32,320 bases of DNA from Planctomycetia bacterium. GTDB lineage: Bacteria > Planctomycetota > UBA1135 > UBA2386. The stretch spans positions 1-32,320 of the forward strand of contig SXPB01000218.1 in the NCBI GenBank assembly GCA_005776475.1, in the 5' to 3' direction. The translations under genes were made by a program, and so were the position numbers. How positions within the stretch are numbered: the stretch's first letter is position 1; every line of letters begins with the position of its first letter. Under the pieces are notes generated by a model. The model was given only the letters and a program-made list of their open reading frames with translations. It did not search any database and was not told where the DNA came from. This document shows positions 8,256 to 16,679 of this stretch, piece after piece.

Positions 8256-11147
8256 ATGACCTTGTCCTTCCGCTGTGCGCTCCTGTCGCTGCTCGTGCTG
8301 TTTGCGAGTGGCTGCGACAACGTCGGCCGCGCGTTCGACCGCGACAACGACCCGGACGAACCCGATCCCGACGCGACCGAGTCGATCGTGCAGGTCGTGC
8401 CGGTCGGCGGCTTCACCAAGCCCGGTCGCCCGAAGGTGCGCACCACGAATCCGGAAGGGCCGGGTTGGCCGGCCGCCGTGCCGGTGGTGGTGGAGTTCAA
8501 CGAAAGCGTCAACGAGGCGTCGATCCTGCCGACGTCGCCGACCGCGACCGATGCGCGGGTGATCCTGCGCGTGAAGGGATCGACCACGGCGTTGCCGTGC
8601 CAGTACGACTTCCTGATGGCTGGCCGGGTGTTGGTGCTGCGGCCGATCACCGCCCTCAGCGTCCCGCCGAATGCAACCTACGAAGTCGTGCTGTTGGCCG
8701 ACTCGCGCGACAGCGACGGCGTGCGCTTCCAGGTCGAAACCGGCGGCACCGTGCTCACCGAGTTCCAGACCAACCAGGATGCCTCGTTCACCGACGGCCG
8801 CATCCTGGCGCTGTGCCCGCGCGACAACGCGACCGACCATACGCGCGAAGGCGATGTGTTGGTGGTGTTCGATCGCCCGGCGAACGCCGCCACGGTGGTG
8901 GCGGCGAATTGCTCCGTCGCCCCGGCCGGCGGCAGCGCGCTGGCCGGCACGCTCGATCTGCCGCTCAGCACCGTCGGTGTGCCCGATGGGCGCGTGGTGC
9001 GGTTCCGGCCGCAGGCGACCCTGTTGGCCTCGACCACCTACGAACTGACCGTCGACGGTGACATCACGTTCGGCCAGGAGGGCAACCTCGACTTCCGCGG
9101 CCGCACGCCGTTCGCGGACTTCGAAACGGTGGCGCCGACGGTGCCGACCGACGTCGAGATGAGCAACCCGACGCCGGGTTTCCCCGACCAGGTCAACCGC
9201 GGCACCGTCGACAACGTGGTGCTGCGCGTGACGACACCGGCCGACACGCTCGCCGGCGACAAGGTGCGGGTTCGCATCTACGGCGGCGACAAGACCACGA
9301 ATCCCGTCGGCGATCTCGGCTTCGTCGAACGCATCGCGGACGTCACGGCCAACGGGGCCCAGACCATCGACGTGTCGTTCGCGGGGGCGTTGGGAACGCT
9401 CGGCGACCCGGACTTCGACGACGGCGAGTTGACGTTCACCGCGCAGATGCAGCGCGGCGCGCAGTACTCGACGTGGGTGCACCAGCCGTCGGACTCCGAG
9501 CCGCGGTTCGACATCACTCCTCCGACGCTGGCAGTGCTCGGACCGCCGGCTTCGGCCGATGGCATGAGCCTGTTCGTCGATCAGGAGGACACGCTCGTCT
9601 ACGGCCGCGCCAGCGAGAAACTGGCGGCGGCGTCGTTCGCCGATGGCGTCAACACGCGCACGATGTACGCCTGCGACGACGCCGGCCGCTTCGTGCTCAT
9701 CCCGGCCCCGATCGGTCGGCTGGCGACGCCGCGGGCGTTCACGCTGACGTTGACCGACCTCGCCGGCAATCTGGCGGCGGCGACGGTGTCCGGCACGCTG
9801 GTGCAGCGCGGGCACGTGACCGGCACCTTGGCCGGCACCCTGGTCGTCGAAGCCTTCGATGCGGCGACGATGTTGCCGGTGGCGGGGACCACGGTCCTCG
9901 TCGATCCGGGCACGCCGACCGTGCCCGCGACCGGGCAACTCGTGGGCACGACCGACGCCAACGGGCTCGTCACCTTCACCGGGCTCGTGAGTCCGTCGCA
10001 CACGGTGACGTTGGTGCGCAGCGGCTACCACCTGATCACGATGTACTCGACGCCGGCGGCGCGCGTGTCGCTGCCGTTGACGTCGACGACGGCGTCGGCG
10101 GCGACCGCGACCGGGAAAGGCACGGTGGCGTTCACGCCCGGCGCGAACGTCAGCGCGATCGTCGGCAACACCGCGGTCGTCGATCGGGCGATCCTCGGCA
10201 TCCGCACGACGAACGGGGCGCCGAACACGATCCCGGACACCGCGATCACGCCCAACCGGCTGCAGCTCGTGACCGGATTTGCAGGCACGTTCGAACCGAC
10301 CGCCGCGCCGGAGTTCACTTCGCACGGGGCGTTGATGATGGGCCCGACCCTCACGGTGCCGACCCCGCCGGGCGCCCCGGCGACGCCTGGGGCCGATTCG
10401 CGGCTCAGCCTGGCGCTGGCTCCGGCCACCGCGCAGTACACGGTGTTCACCAACGGCTACACGCAGGACCTGGCGCTCGCGACCGGGCTCGACACCGGCA
10501 CGCTCGTCGGCGGCAAGCCGCGCATCCGCGTCGGCATGGCGGCGGCGGGGTTCGCCAACCAAGGCCTGCTCGGCCTCGGGTTCGCGACCAACACCATGGG
10601 TTCGGTGTGGTCGGTGTCGACCAGCCACAGTTCGACGATTGCGCTCGGGCTGGCGCCCTTCGTGCAGACGGTGTGGAGCGTGCTCGATGCCGAGGACGGC
10701 GCCGGCCGCATCATGCGCACGCGGCAGTTGCTGGTGACGAGCCTCATCTTCCCCGGGCCCGGGCCGTTGCCGTTGCCTGAGATCACGCCACCGGGGGGGC
10801 CGGTGACCGGCTCGCCCGCGGTCAGCTTTGTCGATGGCTTCGATCCGGCCGTCGCCGCCGGTTCGTTGTCGAGCTTCGAAGTGACCGCGACCGATTCCGC
10901 CGGGCGTCGTTGGCTCGTGTTCGCGCCCGACCGCGATGGCGCCGTCGGACCAGACACCGTGCAGTTCCCCGATCTCACCACGGCCGCCGTCACCGGCCTC
11001 GCGCTCGGCGCCTGGTCGGTGCGAGCCGAGGCGCGGTTGTGGTTCTCGACCACCGGTGCCACCATCGATGACTGCGTGCTGGCCGAACGGGGCAAGCAGG
11101 AAGTGAACTACGCGCGCTCCGCCGCGGTCACCTTCACCGTCCAGTGA
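8256..11147 (+). CDS. Large secreted lipoprotein with bacterial Ig-like domains
   Basis: 963 residues. The N-terminus is a lipoprotein signal peptide with the lipobox ending at Cys20 (LLVLFASGC), followed by an acidic linker rich in Asp/Pro. Two SbsA-type Ig-like (Big_5) domains can be seen at about residues 60-170 and 180-290, each with the pattern VVVEFNESVN or VLVVFDRPAN followed by LRP and a TYEV/TYEL strand. Another beta-rich domain covers about 300-420. At about 520-605 is a carboxypeptidase-regulatory-like fold (TDANGLVTFTGL). The rest is beta-rich and unassigned. It is probably an outer-membrane or surface lipoprotein; the ligand is unknown. Its TGA overlaps the ATG of queC by one base, so the two are translationally coupled, though their functions look unrelated. 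Confidence 0.85.
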   Translation: MTLSFRCALLSLLVLFASGCDNVGRAFDRDNDPDEPDPDATESIVQVVPVGGFTKPGRPKVRTTNPEGPGWPAAVPVVVEFNESVNEASILPTSPTATDARVILRVKGSTTALPCQYDFLMAGRVLVLRPITALSVPPNATYEVVLLADSRDSDGVRFQVETGGTVLTEFQTNQDASFTDGRILALCPRDNATDHTREGDVLVVFDRPANAATVVAANCSVAPAGGSALAGTLDLPLSTVGVPDGRVVRFRPQATLLASTTYELTVDGDITFGQEGNLDFRGRTPFADFETVAPTVPTDVEMSNPTPGFPDQVNRGTVDNVVLRVTTPADTLAGDKVRVRIYGGDKTTNPVGDLGFVERIADVTANGAQTIDVSFAGALGTLGDPDFDDGELTFTAQMQRGAQYSTWVHQPSDSEPRFDITPPTLAVLGPPASADGMSLFVDQEDTLVYGRASEKLAAASFADGVNTRTMYACDDAGRFVLIPAPIGRLATPRAFTLTLTDLAGNLAAATVSGTLVQRGHVTGTLAGTLVVEAFDAATMLPVAGTTVLVDPGTPTVPATGQLVGTTDANGLVTFTGLVSPSHTVTLVRSGYHLITMYSTPAARVSLPLTSTTASAATATGKGTVAFTPGANVSAIVGNTAVVDRAILGIRTTNGAPNTIPDTAITPNRLQLVTGFAGTFEPTAAPEFTSHGALMMGPTLTVPTPPGAPATPGADSRLSLALAPATAQYTVFTNGYTQDLALATGLDTGTLVGGKPRIRVGMAAAGFANQGLLGLGFATNTMGSVWSVSTSHSSTIALGLAPFVQTVWSVLDAEDGAGRIMRTRQLLVTSLIFPGPGPLPLPEITPPGGPVTGSPAVSFVDGFDPAVAAGSLSSFEVTATDSAGRRWLVFAPDRDGAVGPDTVQFPDLTTAAVTGLALGAWSVRAEARLWFSTTGATIDDCVLAERGKQEVNYARSAAVTFTVQ

Positions 11148-11797
11148 TGGCTGCGGCGACCGGCGTCGCGTTGTTGTCGGGCGGACTCGACTCGGGCGTT
11201 GCCGCGGCGCTGTTCGCGCAGGCGGGGAATCGCCTCGTCGGCGCGCTGTTCTGCGACTACGGCCAACGCGCTGCGCGGCGCGAGGCGGCGGCGGCAGCGG
11301 CGTTGGCGGCGCGCCTGCACGTGCCGTTGCAGACCGTGCCACTGCCGTGGTTGTCGGCGCTCGCCGTGCAGTCGGGATGCAGGTTGGTGCCGGGCTCGGG
11401 TGAACTCCCGCACGGCACGATCGCGCAGCCGGGCGATGCCGCCAGCGCGCGCGCCGTCTGGGTGCCGGCGCGCAATGCGGTGTTCGTCGCCATGGCGGCG
11501 GCGTTCGCCGAGACCGCGGGTGCCGCGTGCATCGTCGCCGGCTTCAATCGCGAAGAGGCGGCGACGTTCCCCGACAACTCGGCGGCGTTCCTCGCGGCCG
11601 GCAGCGCGTTCCTCGCCTATGGCACGCGGAGCCAGGTGCGCGTGGTGAGCCCGACGCTCGAACTCGACAAGGCGGGCATCGTCGCCGCGGCGCAGCGACT
11701 CGGGTTCGGTGCGAACGACTTCTGGTCGTGTTACGAAGGCGGCGAGGTTCCGTGCGGCCGGTGCGAGTCGTGCCTGCGCAGCCGCTGGAATCGCTGA
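11147..11797 (+). CDS. queC: 7-cyano-7-deazaguanine synthase
   Basis: 216-residue cytoplasmic enzyme that converts 7-carboxy-7-deazaguanine to preQ0 with ATP and ammonia, in queuosine/7-deazaguanine synthesis. The PP-loop is LLSGGLDSG at residues 9-17, followed by DYGQR; VPARN matches the QueC motif. The zinc site is at the C-terminus: CYEGGEVPCGRCESC supplies four cysteines. The middle motif is NREEAATFPDNS, which resembles archaeal-type QueC proteins rather than the YPDCR form of E. coli. The start ATG shares its A with the TGA of the lipoprotein gene; a GTG one codon earlier is also possible. No other queuosine genes are in the window. Confidence 0.92.
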   Translation: MAAATGVALLSGGLDSGVAAALFAQAGNRLVGALFCDYGQRAARREAAAAAALAARLHVPLQTVPLPWLSALAVQSGCRLVPGSGELPHGTIAQPGDAASARAVWVPARNAVFVAMAAAFAETAGAACIVAGFNREEAATFPDNSAAFLAAGSAFLAYGTRSQVRVVSPTLELDKAGIVAAAQRLGFGANDFWSCYEGGEVPCGRCESCLRSRWNR

Positions 11798-11815
11798 GCG
11801 TCGTGCCGCGCTCGT

Positions 11816-12487
11816 TCAGCGCACCATCATCCAGCGGTTGCCGTCGGCGCCGTTCGTGTTGATGGCGAGCGTGCCGCCGACGATCATGTTGGCGGCGACG
11901 CCGGTCAACGCGGCGCCGGGCGGTGGCACGCTGCTGACGCCGCTGTAGTTGGCGTCGCGCGACATCAGGATCTCGCCGCCTTGGTTGACGAAGTAGGTGG
12001 CGGTGCCGCTGCGGCCCTTGGTGATCGGCCAGGCGATGCACGACCAGCACGATTCGGCATGGTCGGCGGCGATGCTCGCATCGTTGGCGGGCAACGCGAC
12101 GAGTCCGATGCCGGTGGCATCCGGCAGATGCATGCTCATCAAGTAGCCGTGGCCGGTCGAGCGGCCGACGGCGTTGACGTTGCCGATGGACGCCGGCAGG
12201 CACGCTGGCGACAGCAGCAAGCCGCTCGTGCGCAGGCTCCGCACGCCGGCCATTTCGTCGAGACCGAGCGCTTCGCCGCGGCCGTCGCGGTCGGCATCGA
12301 CGACGGCGCGCGACTGGCATTGGATCTGGGCGGTGGCGATCGAACGCAGGGCGGCGATCACGGCGCGTTCGTTGGCGGCAGTGCGCGCACTCAGGAAGTT
12401 CGGAATCGCCATCGCCGCAATGATCGCGAGGATGACGACCACGATCAGCAACTCGATGAGGGTGAATCCAGCAGTGCGGTTTTGCAT
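11816..12487 (-). CDS. Type IV pilin-like / pseudopilin protein
   Basis: 223 residues with a class III signal: a short positive leader MQNRTAG, then FTLIELLIVVVILAIIAAMA. Prepilin peptidase would cut after Gly7, methylate Phe and leave Glu5 of the mature protein, as in pilins and type II secretion pseudopilins. The globular part (about 60-223) is Gly/Ala-rich with four or five cysteines and no recognised domain; the end, NTNGADGNRWMMVR, resembles other planctomycete pseudopilins in general character only. The start is supported by a strong AGGAG, which is unusual here because most neighbours lack one. It is convergent with queC and has no secretion or pilus genes next to it, so it is an orphan minor pilin or pseudopilin. 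Confidence 0.88.
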   Translation of the reverse strand: MQNRTAGFTLIELLIVVVILAIIAAMAIPNFLSARTAANERAVIAALRSIATAQIQCQSRAVVDADRDGRGEALGLDEMAGVRSLRTSGLLLSPACLPASIGNVNAVGRSTGHGYLMSMHLPDATGIGLVALPANDASIAADHAESCWSCIAWPITKGRSGTATYFVNQGGEILMSRDANYSGVSSVPPPGAALTGVAANMIVGGTLAINTNGADGNRWMMVR

Positions 12488-12624
12488 CGGGCCTCTCCTG
12501 ACGCGGATCTACGGCCCATATCGGCTGACGACGCGTGGCTTTGCTTCCGTCTTCCGCGAGGGCGATGGCATGGTGAACGCACCGGCGGGGCAGGGGCGCC
12601 GTTTCGCGATGCGCCCGGCGTTCC

Positions 12625-12630
12625 TATGCT
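12625..12630 (+). promoter_or_regulatory. Candidate -10 element of folP
   Basis: TATGCT ends 12 nt before the folP ATG and is the best TATAAT match in the 155-nt divergent region between pilin and folP; that region holds nothing else I recognise. Confidence 0.35.
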
Positions 12631-12642
12631 CGTCGCCACGCC

Positions 12643-13488
12643 ATGGTCGGCATCTTCGGAATCGTCAATCTGACCCGCGACTCGTTCTCGGACGGCGGCC
12701 GGTTCCTGGACCCCGCTGCGGCGATCGCGCAGGCGCTGCAATTGCATGCCTTTGGCGCTGACGTGCTCGACGTCGGCGCCGAGTCGACGCATCCGGATGC
12801 CGAGGACGTGCCCGCCGCCGAGGAGATCCGCCGTCTGCGTCCGGTGGTCGAGGCCCTGGTGGCCCGCGGCATCCCGGTCAGCGTCGACACCTGCAAGCCG
12901 GAAGTCATGCGAGCGATGGTGGTGACCGGAGTCCGATGGTTGAACGACGTTGCGGGCTTCCGTTCGGCGCCGGCGATGGAAGTGGTGGCCATGGCAGCTT
13001 CCACACCCGGCATCCGCTTCTGCGCGATGTTCGCGCGCAATGCGGAACCGCGCGCCTCGCGTTCGTCGGTGGGCACGCTCGGATTGCTCGACGAGATCCG
13101 CGCGTTCTGCCGCGAGCGCATCGCGGCGTTTGCCGCCGTCGGCGTCGATCGCGACCGACTCGTGCTCGATCCGGGCATGGGCTTTTTCCTCGGCCGCGAT
13201 GCGGCTCCCAGTCTGCACGTGCTGGCGGGCCTCGGCGAACTGCAGCGCGAGTTCGGCCCGCTGCTGGTGTCGGTGTCGCGCAAGTCGTTCGTCGGTGAGG
13301 TCACGGGGGCGCCGGTCGCGGAACGGGGGCCCGGCACGCTCGCGGCGGAGCTCTGGGCGGCGCGCCAGGGGGTGACGTGGTTGCGCACGCACGATGTGAA
13401 GGCGCTGCGCGCGGCGCTCGCGGTCGAGCAGGCGATCGCCGGCGCCACCTCGGGATTGCCCGGAGAAAAAAGGCCCGCGACCGGCTGA
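12643..13488 (+). CDS. folP: Dihydropteroate synthase, Sul-like branch
   Basis: 281-residue folate enzyme that condenses p-aminobenzoate with 6-hydroxymethyl-dihydropterin pyrophosphate. Motifs: FGIVNLTRDSFSDGGRFL (5-22), DVGAESTHPDAEDV (43-56), the Asp in VSVDT, WLNDVAGF (99-106), LVLDPGMGFFLG (173-184), SVSRKSF (210-216) and RTHD (248-251). Canonical enzymes read NVTPDSFSDGG, GGESTRPG and DPGFGFGK. This protein departs from them in the same way as plasmid Sul1/Sul2 (FGIVNITSDSFSDGG, SSNPDAAPV, LVLDPGMGFFLG, RTHE), including a pterin/pABA loop two residues longer with FFLG. It is nevertheless probably the housekeeping or a second chromosomal DHPS; no folK, folB or pabB is adjacent. It differs from Sul in AMFARNAEP, where Sul has VMHS. 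A TonB receptor follows after 38 nt. Confidence 0.88.
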   Translation: MVGIFGIVNLTRDSFSDGGRFLDPAAAIAQALQLHAFGADVLDVGAESTHPDAEDVPAAEEIRRLRPVVEALVARGIPVSVDTCKPEVMRAMVVTGVRWLNDVAGFRSAPAMEVVAMAASTPGIRFCAMFARNAEPRASRSSVGTLGLLDEIRAFCRERIAAFAAVGVDRDRLVLDPGMGFFLGRDAAPSLHVLAGLGELQREFGPLLVSVSRKSFVGEVTGAPVAERGPGTLAAELWAARQGVTWLRTHDVKALRAALAVEQAIAGATSGLPGEKRPATG

Positions 13489-13526
13489 ACCTCCCAAGCT
13501 ACGGTCCGTTCGCCGGACTTCCCCGC

Positions 13527-15662
13527 ATGCTCACTCCCCAACATCTGACGACCGGTGTGTTGTCGTCCGCTGTCCTCGCCGCCCTCGCCACCTCGCTCGC
13601 CGCCCAGACGCCGCCACCGGGAGTGCAAGGAGACGGCCGCATCGTGGTGACCGCATCGCGCACTGCCCAGGATCCGTTCGACGCGCCGCGATCGATCGAC
13701 GTGATCGACGGCGAGGCGATGCGATCGGGGCAGTATCGCACGCTGCCGCAGGCGCTGCGCACGCTGCCGGGCACGCTGGTCCAGGAGACGGCGCCGGGCC
13801 AGGGCTCGCCGTTCCTGCGCGGCTTCACGGGCTACAACAACCTGCTGTTGCTCGACGGCATCCGGATCAACAACTCGACGTTCCGATCCGGCCCCAACCA
13901 GTACTGGTCGACCATCGACCCGCTGTCGCTCGATCGCATCGAAGTGTTGCGCGGCCCGGCCTCGACGCTGTACGGCAGCGACGCGGTCGGCGGCACCGTG
14001 CAAGCGTTCACCAAAAGCCCCGATCGCTATGCACCGACCGGCGTGCGTTACGGCGGCGAGCTGCGGACACGTTGGGCTGACGCCGAGGACAGCATCACCG
14101 GCCGCGGCGAGATCCACGTCGGGCTGGTGCGCGACGACGGCCTGCGCACGGGCGTCCTGGTCGGCGGCGATGCGCGCGCCTTCGGCGACATCGAAGGCGG
14201 CCGCGCCACCGGCGTGCAGCCCAACACCGAACACGACGAGACGGCGTTCGACGTCAAGCTCGAGCACTGGCTCGGCAAGGACGAGAAGCTGGTGTTCCTG
14301 CACCAGCAGATGGCGCAGAACAACGTGCCGCGCACGCACTCGACGATCTTCGGCGAACGCTACGCGGGCACGACGGTCGGCACCGACCTGCAGCGCGACC
14401 TCGACCAGAACCGCCGGCTCACCTACCTGCAGTGGCACAAGACCGGCATGGCGGGGGCGGTGCAGGCGATGCGGCTGTCGGTGTCGTGGCAGACGCAGCG
14501 CGAACTCGAAGACCGCATCACCAGCACCAATTCGCAGCGCTGGCAGGCGTTCGAAGTCGGCACCGCGGGTGTCTTCGCGCAGTTCGAGAGCGACCTCGGC
14601 GAGGCCGGTCGTCTGACCTACGGCATCGATGCCTACCACGACAACGTCAACTCGTGGTTCCGCCGGTCGGGCACGCCGCAGGCTTCGGACCCGATCCAGG
14701 GCCAGGTCGGCAACGACGCCAGCTACGACCTGCTCGGCGTGTTCGTGCAGGACGAAGTCCGCTTCGGGGACCGCTACGCCGCGCAAGCCGGGGTGCGCTA
14801 CACGTGGGCCGCCGCGGACGCCGACAGCGTGCGCGATCCGTCGAACAACAAGATCGCGGTCGCCGACGACTGGGATGCGGTGACGGCGAACGTGCACCTG
14901 CGGGCGGACCTGGTCGCCGGCTGGAACGTCTACGGCGGGGTGAGCCAGGGCTTCCGGGCGCCGAGCCTGTCCGACCTCACCAGTTTCGACGTCGCCCGCA
15001 GCGGCGAACAGGAAGTGCCGGCCCCGGGCCTGCAGGAAGAGAACTACCTCGGCTACGAGGTCGGCACCAAGCTGCGTCGCGGTGACGTCACCGGCCAGCT
15101 GGCGTGGTTCTACACCGACATCGAAGACCAGATCCTGCGGTTCCCGACCGGCGCCACCAACGGTTCGGGCCAGCCGATCGTCACCAAGGCCAACGTCGGC
15201 GAAGGCTACGTCGAGGGCATCGAGCTGCAGTACGGCTGGGAGTTCTGCGAGCGCACCAGCCTGTTCGGCGCGCAGACGTGGCAGTACGGACGCGTCTCCA
15301 ACTTCAACAACAACGGCAGCACGCGCGGCGAGGAGTTCGTGTCGCGGCTGATGCCGTTCACCAGTCTCGCCGGCCTGCGCTGGCAGGACAGCGCGGGGCG
15401 CTTCCGCGCCGAGACCCTGGTCGTGCGCGCCGAGGACGCCGACAAGACCTCGGCTGGTGACAATCGCGACACCCAACGGATTCCGCCGGGTGGCACGCCC
15501 GGCTACACGATCTGGAACCTGCAGTGTGGCTGGCAGATCGACGACCGCACGACGTTCGAACTCGCGTGCGAGAACATCACCGACGTCGACTACCGCGTGC
15601 ACGGTTCGGGGAGCAACGGAACCGGTCGCAACTTCGTGCTCGGGATGAGTGTCGTATTCTGA
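13527..15662 (+). CDS. TonB-dependent outer-membrane receptor
   Basis: 711 residues. Signal peptide 1-26 with cleavage after SLAA. RIVVTASRT at about 38-46 is a TonB-box-like stretch. The plug domain follows (SFDAPRSIDVIDGEAM-like region, then LRGFTGYNNLLLLDGIRINN and DRIEVLRGPASTLYGSDAVGG). The rest is a beta-barrel with alternating short strands, ending in Phe (GMSVVF), as needed for BAM insertion. The barrel resembles the siderophore/haem/cobalamin group; the ligand cannot be called, and no TonB/ExbBD, ABC transporter or Fur box was recognised nearby. The ATG at 13527 was chosen because it starts the signal peptide; the frame is open upstream into folP. A short GTCCG/CGGAC hairpin lies in the 38-nt gap after folP, so co-transcription with folP is possible. 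Confidence 0.93.
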   Translation: MLTPQHLTTGVLSSAVLAALATSLAAQTPPPGVQGDGRIVVTASRTAQDPFDAPRSIDVIDGEAMRSGQYRTLPQALRTLPGTLVQETAPGQGSPFLRGFTGYNNLLLLDGIRINNSTFRSGPNQYWSTIDPLSLDRIEVLRGPASTLYGSDAVGGTVQAFTKSPDRYAPTGVRYGGELRTRWADAEDSITGRGEIHVGLVRDDGLRTGVLVGGDARAFGDIEGGRATGVQPNTEHDETAFDVKLEHWLGKDEKLVFLHQQMAQNNVPRTHSTIFGERYAGTTVGTDLQRDLDQNRRLTYLQWHKTGMAGAVQAMRLSVSWQTQRELEDRITSTNSQRWQAFEVGTAGVFAQFESDLGEAGRLTYGIDAYHDNVNSWFRRSGTPQASDPIQGQVGNDASYDLLGVFVQDEVRFGDRYAAQAGVRYTWAAADADSVRDPSNNKIAVADDWDAVTANVHLRADLVAGWNVYGGVSQGFRAPSLSDLTSFDVARSGEQEVPAPGLQEENYLGYEVGTKLRRGDVTGQLAWFYTDIEDQILRFPTGATNGSGQPIVTKANVGEGYVEGIELQYGWEFCERTSLFGAQTWQYGRVSNFNNNGSTRGEEFVSRLMPFTSLAGLRWQDSAGRFRAETLVVRAEDADKTSAGDNRDTQRIPPGGTPGYTIWNLQCGWQIDDRTTFELACENITDVDYRVHGSGSNGTGRNFVLGMSVVF

Positions 15663-15734
15663 TCAGCCGGGTCCCTTTGTGGGATTCCCAGGTCGGGTCA
15701 GTGCCTCAAGTTCGGGCGGCCGTCGGCCGAAACT

Positions 15735-15773
15735 CACTCCGTCGTGACCCCATCGCCGGGGCCGCACGGAGTG
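15735..15773 (+). promoter_or_regulatory. Leader stem-loop covering the start region of the coiled-coil gene
   Basis: CACTCCGT (15735-15742) and ACGGAGTG (15766-15773) are perfect 8-bp inverted repeats. Inside lies a second stem, CCCC (15748-15751) with GGGG (15758-15761). The only purine-rich ribosome-binding candidate, GGAG at 15768-15771, is inside the 3' arm and two nt of spacer are left before the ATG at 15775. The structure could therefore hold back translation of the operon. Confidence 0.45.
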
Positions 15774-15774
15774 C

Positions 15775-16626
15775 ATGGAATCGGTCAACGAAATCAAGGA
15801 AGCCCTGTCCGCCCGTTCGCGCACCGCGACGCTGGACGAACTGCGTAGCGAGGGTCGCAAGCGCGTTCGCCTGATTCGCGCCGAGCACGTCGCGGCGATG
15901 ATCAGCGAGGCGGTCCATGCCGCGATCGAACAGTCGGGCCTGATCGCGCCGGAAGAAGCCGAGAAGCTGGTCGAGAAGAGCCGGCAGGAGTTCCGGACGA
16001 TCCTGCGCGAACGCGAGCAGGAAGCCCAGCGTGCGCACGCCAACGAAGAGTCGCTGGCGCAGCGGCAGAAGGAACTGGCCGAACGCGAGCAGGAACTCGC
16101 CGAGTTGAAGCATCGCTTCGACGAGCTGGCGGGGGCGCTGGCCTCGACGCAGGCCGCATGCACGCAGGCGCAGGCTGAGGCCGAAGCGGCCCGGGCCGCT
16201 GCCGCCGCCGCCGAAGCACGGCCGCCGGTCGTCGTGGCTGCACCGATGCAGCCAGCGCAGCCGTCGCCGGACCTGCTGCTTTCGCTGGTGCAGGAGATGG
16301 CGACCATGAAGGCCAACCTGATGCACCAACAGGCCCAGCCTGCCGCACCCGCGGCGGCGCCGGTTGCTGCAGCACCCGTGCCGGACTTCACGGCAGCGCT
16401 CGAGAAGCTCACCGGGTCGCTCACCGACCGGTTGGAGAAGCTCGGCAAGAAGATGGGCGTCAGCGCCGCGGTCGAAAGCGATCAGCCGGTGGACTTCGGC
16501 GGCCTCTTCAAGGACACGGGCAAGTCGCTCGAGTCCAACATGGACAACATCGAGATCAAGCAGAAGGCCGCTGGCGGCATCGCCGCGAACCTGGCCCGCT
16601 TGAAGAAACTCAAAGGCGGCAGCTGA
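15775..16626 (+). CDS. Coiled-coil protein encoded with an actin-like ATPase
   Basis: 283 residues, no signal peptide or TM segment. Residues 1-60 form a short folded part with a basic stretch (RKRVRLIRAEH) and IARPEEAE-like helices. Residues about 60-145 are a strong coiled coil rich in Glu/Gln/Lys/Ala (REREQEAQ, QRQKELAEREQELAELK). Then comes an Ala/Pro linker (about 146-205), a second helical part (ALEKLTGSLTDRLEKLGKKM) and a conserved-looking tail (DFGGLFKDTGKSLESNMDNI, ending LARLKKLKGGS). I do not recognise a family. The gene is 53 nt upstream of the actin-fold ATPase, same strand, so the likely role is a filament partner, adaptor or scaffold; that is inference from position and architecture. 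The leader contains a stem-loop over the ribosome-binding region. Confidence 0.82.
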   Translation: MESVNEIKEALSARSRTATLDELRSEGRKRVRLIRAEHVAAMISEAVHAAIEQSGLIAPEEAEKLVEKSRQEFRTILREREQEAQRAHANEESLAQRQKELAEREQELAELKHRFDELAGALASTQAACTQAQAEAEAARAAAAAAEARPPVVVAAPMQPAQPSPDLLLSLVQEMATMKANLMHQQAQPAAPAAAPVAAAPVPDFTAALEKLTGSLTDRLEKLGKKMGVSAAVESDQPVDFGGLFKDTGKSLESNMDNIEIKQKAAGGIAANLARLKKLKGGS

Positions 16627-16679
16627 GCCGGTCGCCATCGACGCAACACATTCCGGGAAGAGTTAGGCGGAGACACACA

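Noticed and set aside
7968..11342. Open frame of over 1100 codons on the minus strand across lgt, the Ig-like lipoprotein and queC
   Set aside because: Arg/His/Asp-rich translation with no domain, antisense to three well-supported genes.
13466..13472. AAAAAAG slippery-looking heptamer near the end of folP
   Set aside because: The reading phase is GAA AAA AGG, not A AAA AAG, and it lies a few codons before the stop with no extension that makes sense.
12624..15602. Open minus-strand frame of about 990 codons across folP and the TonB receptor
   Set aside because: No recognisable domain and antisense to two genes with full motif sets.
15677..15690. TGGGATTCCCA palindrome after the TonB receptor gene
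   Set aside because: Arms of five bases with a single central base; cannot form a hairpin and is too short to call an operator.
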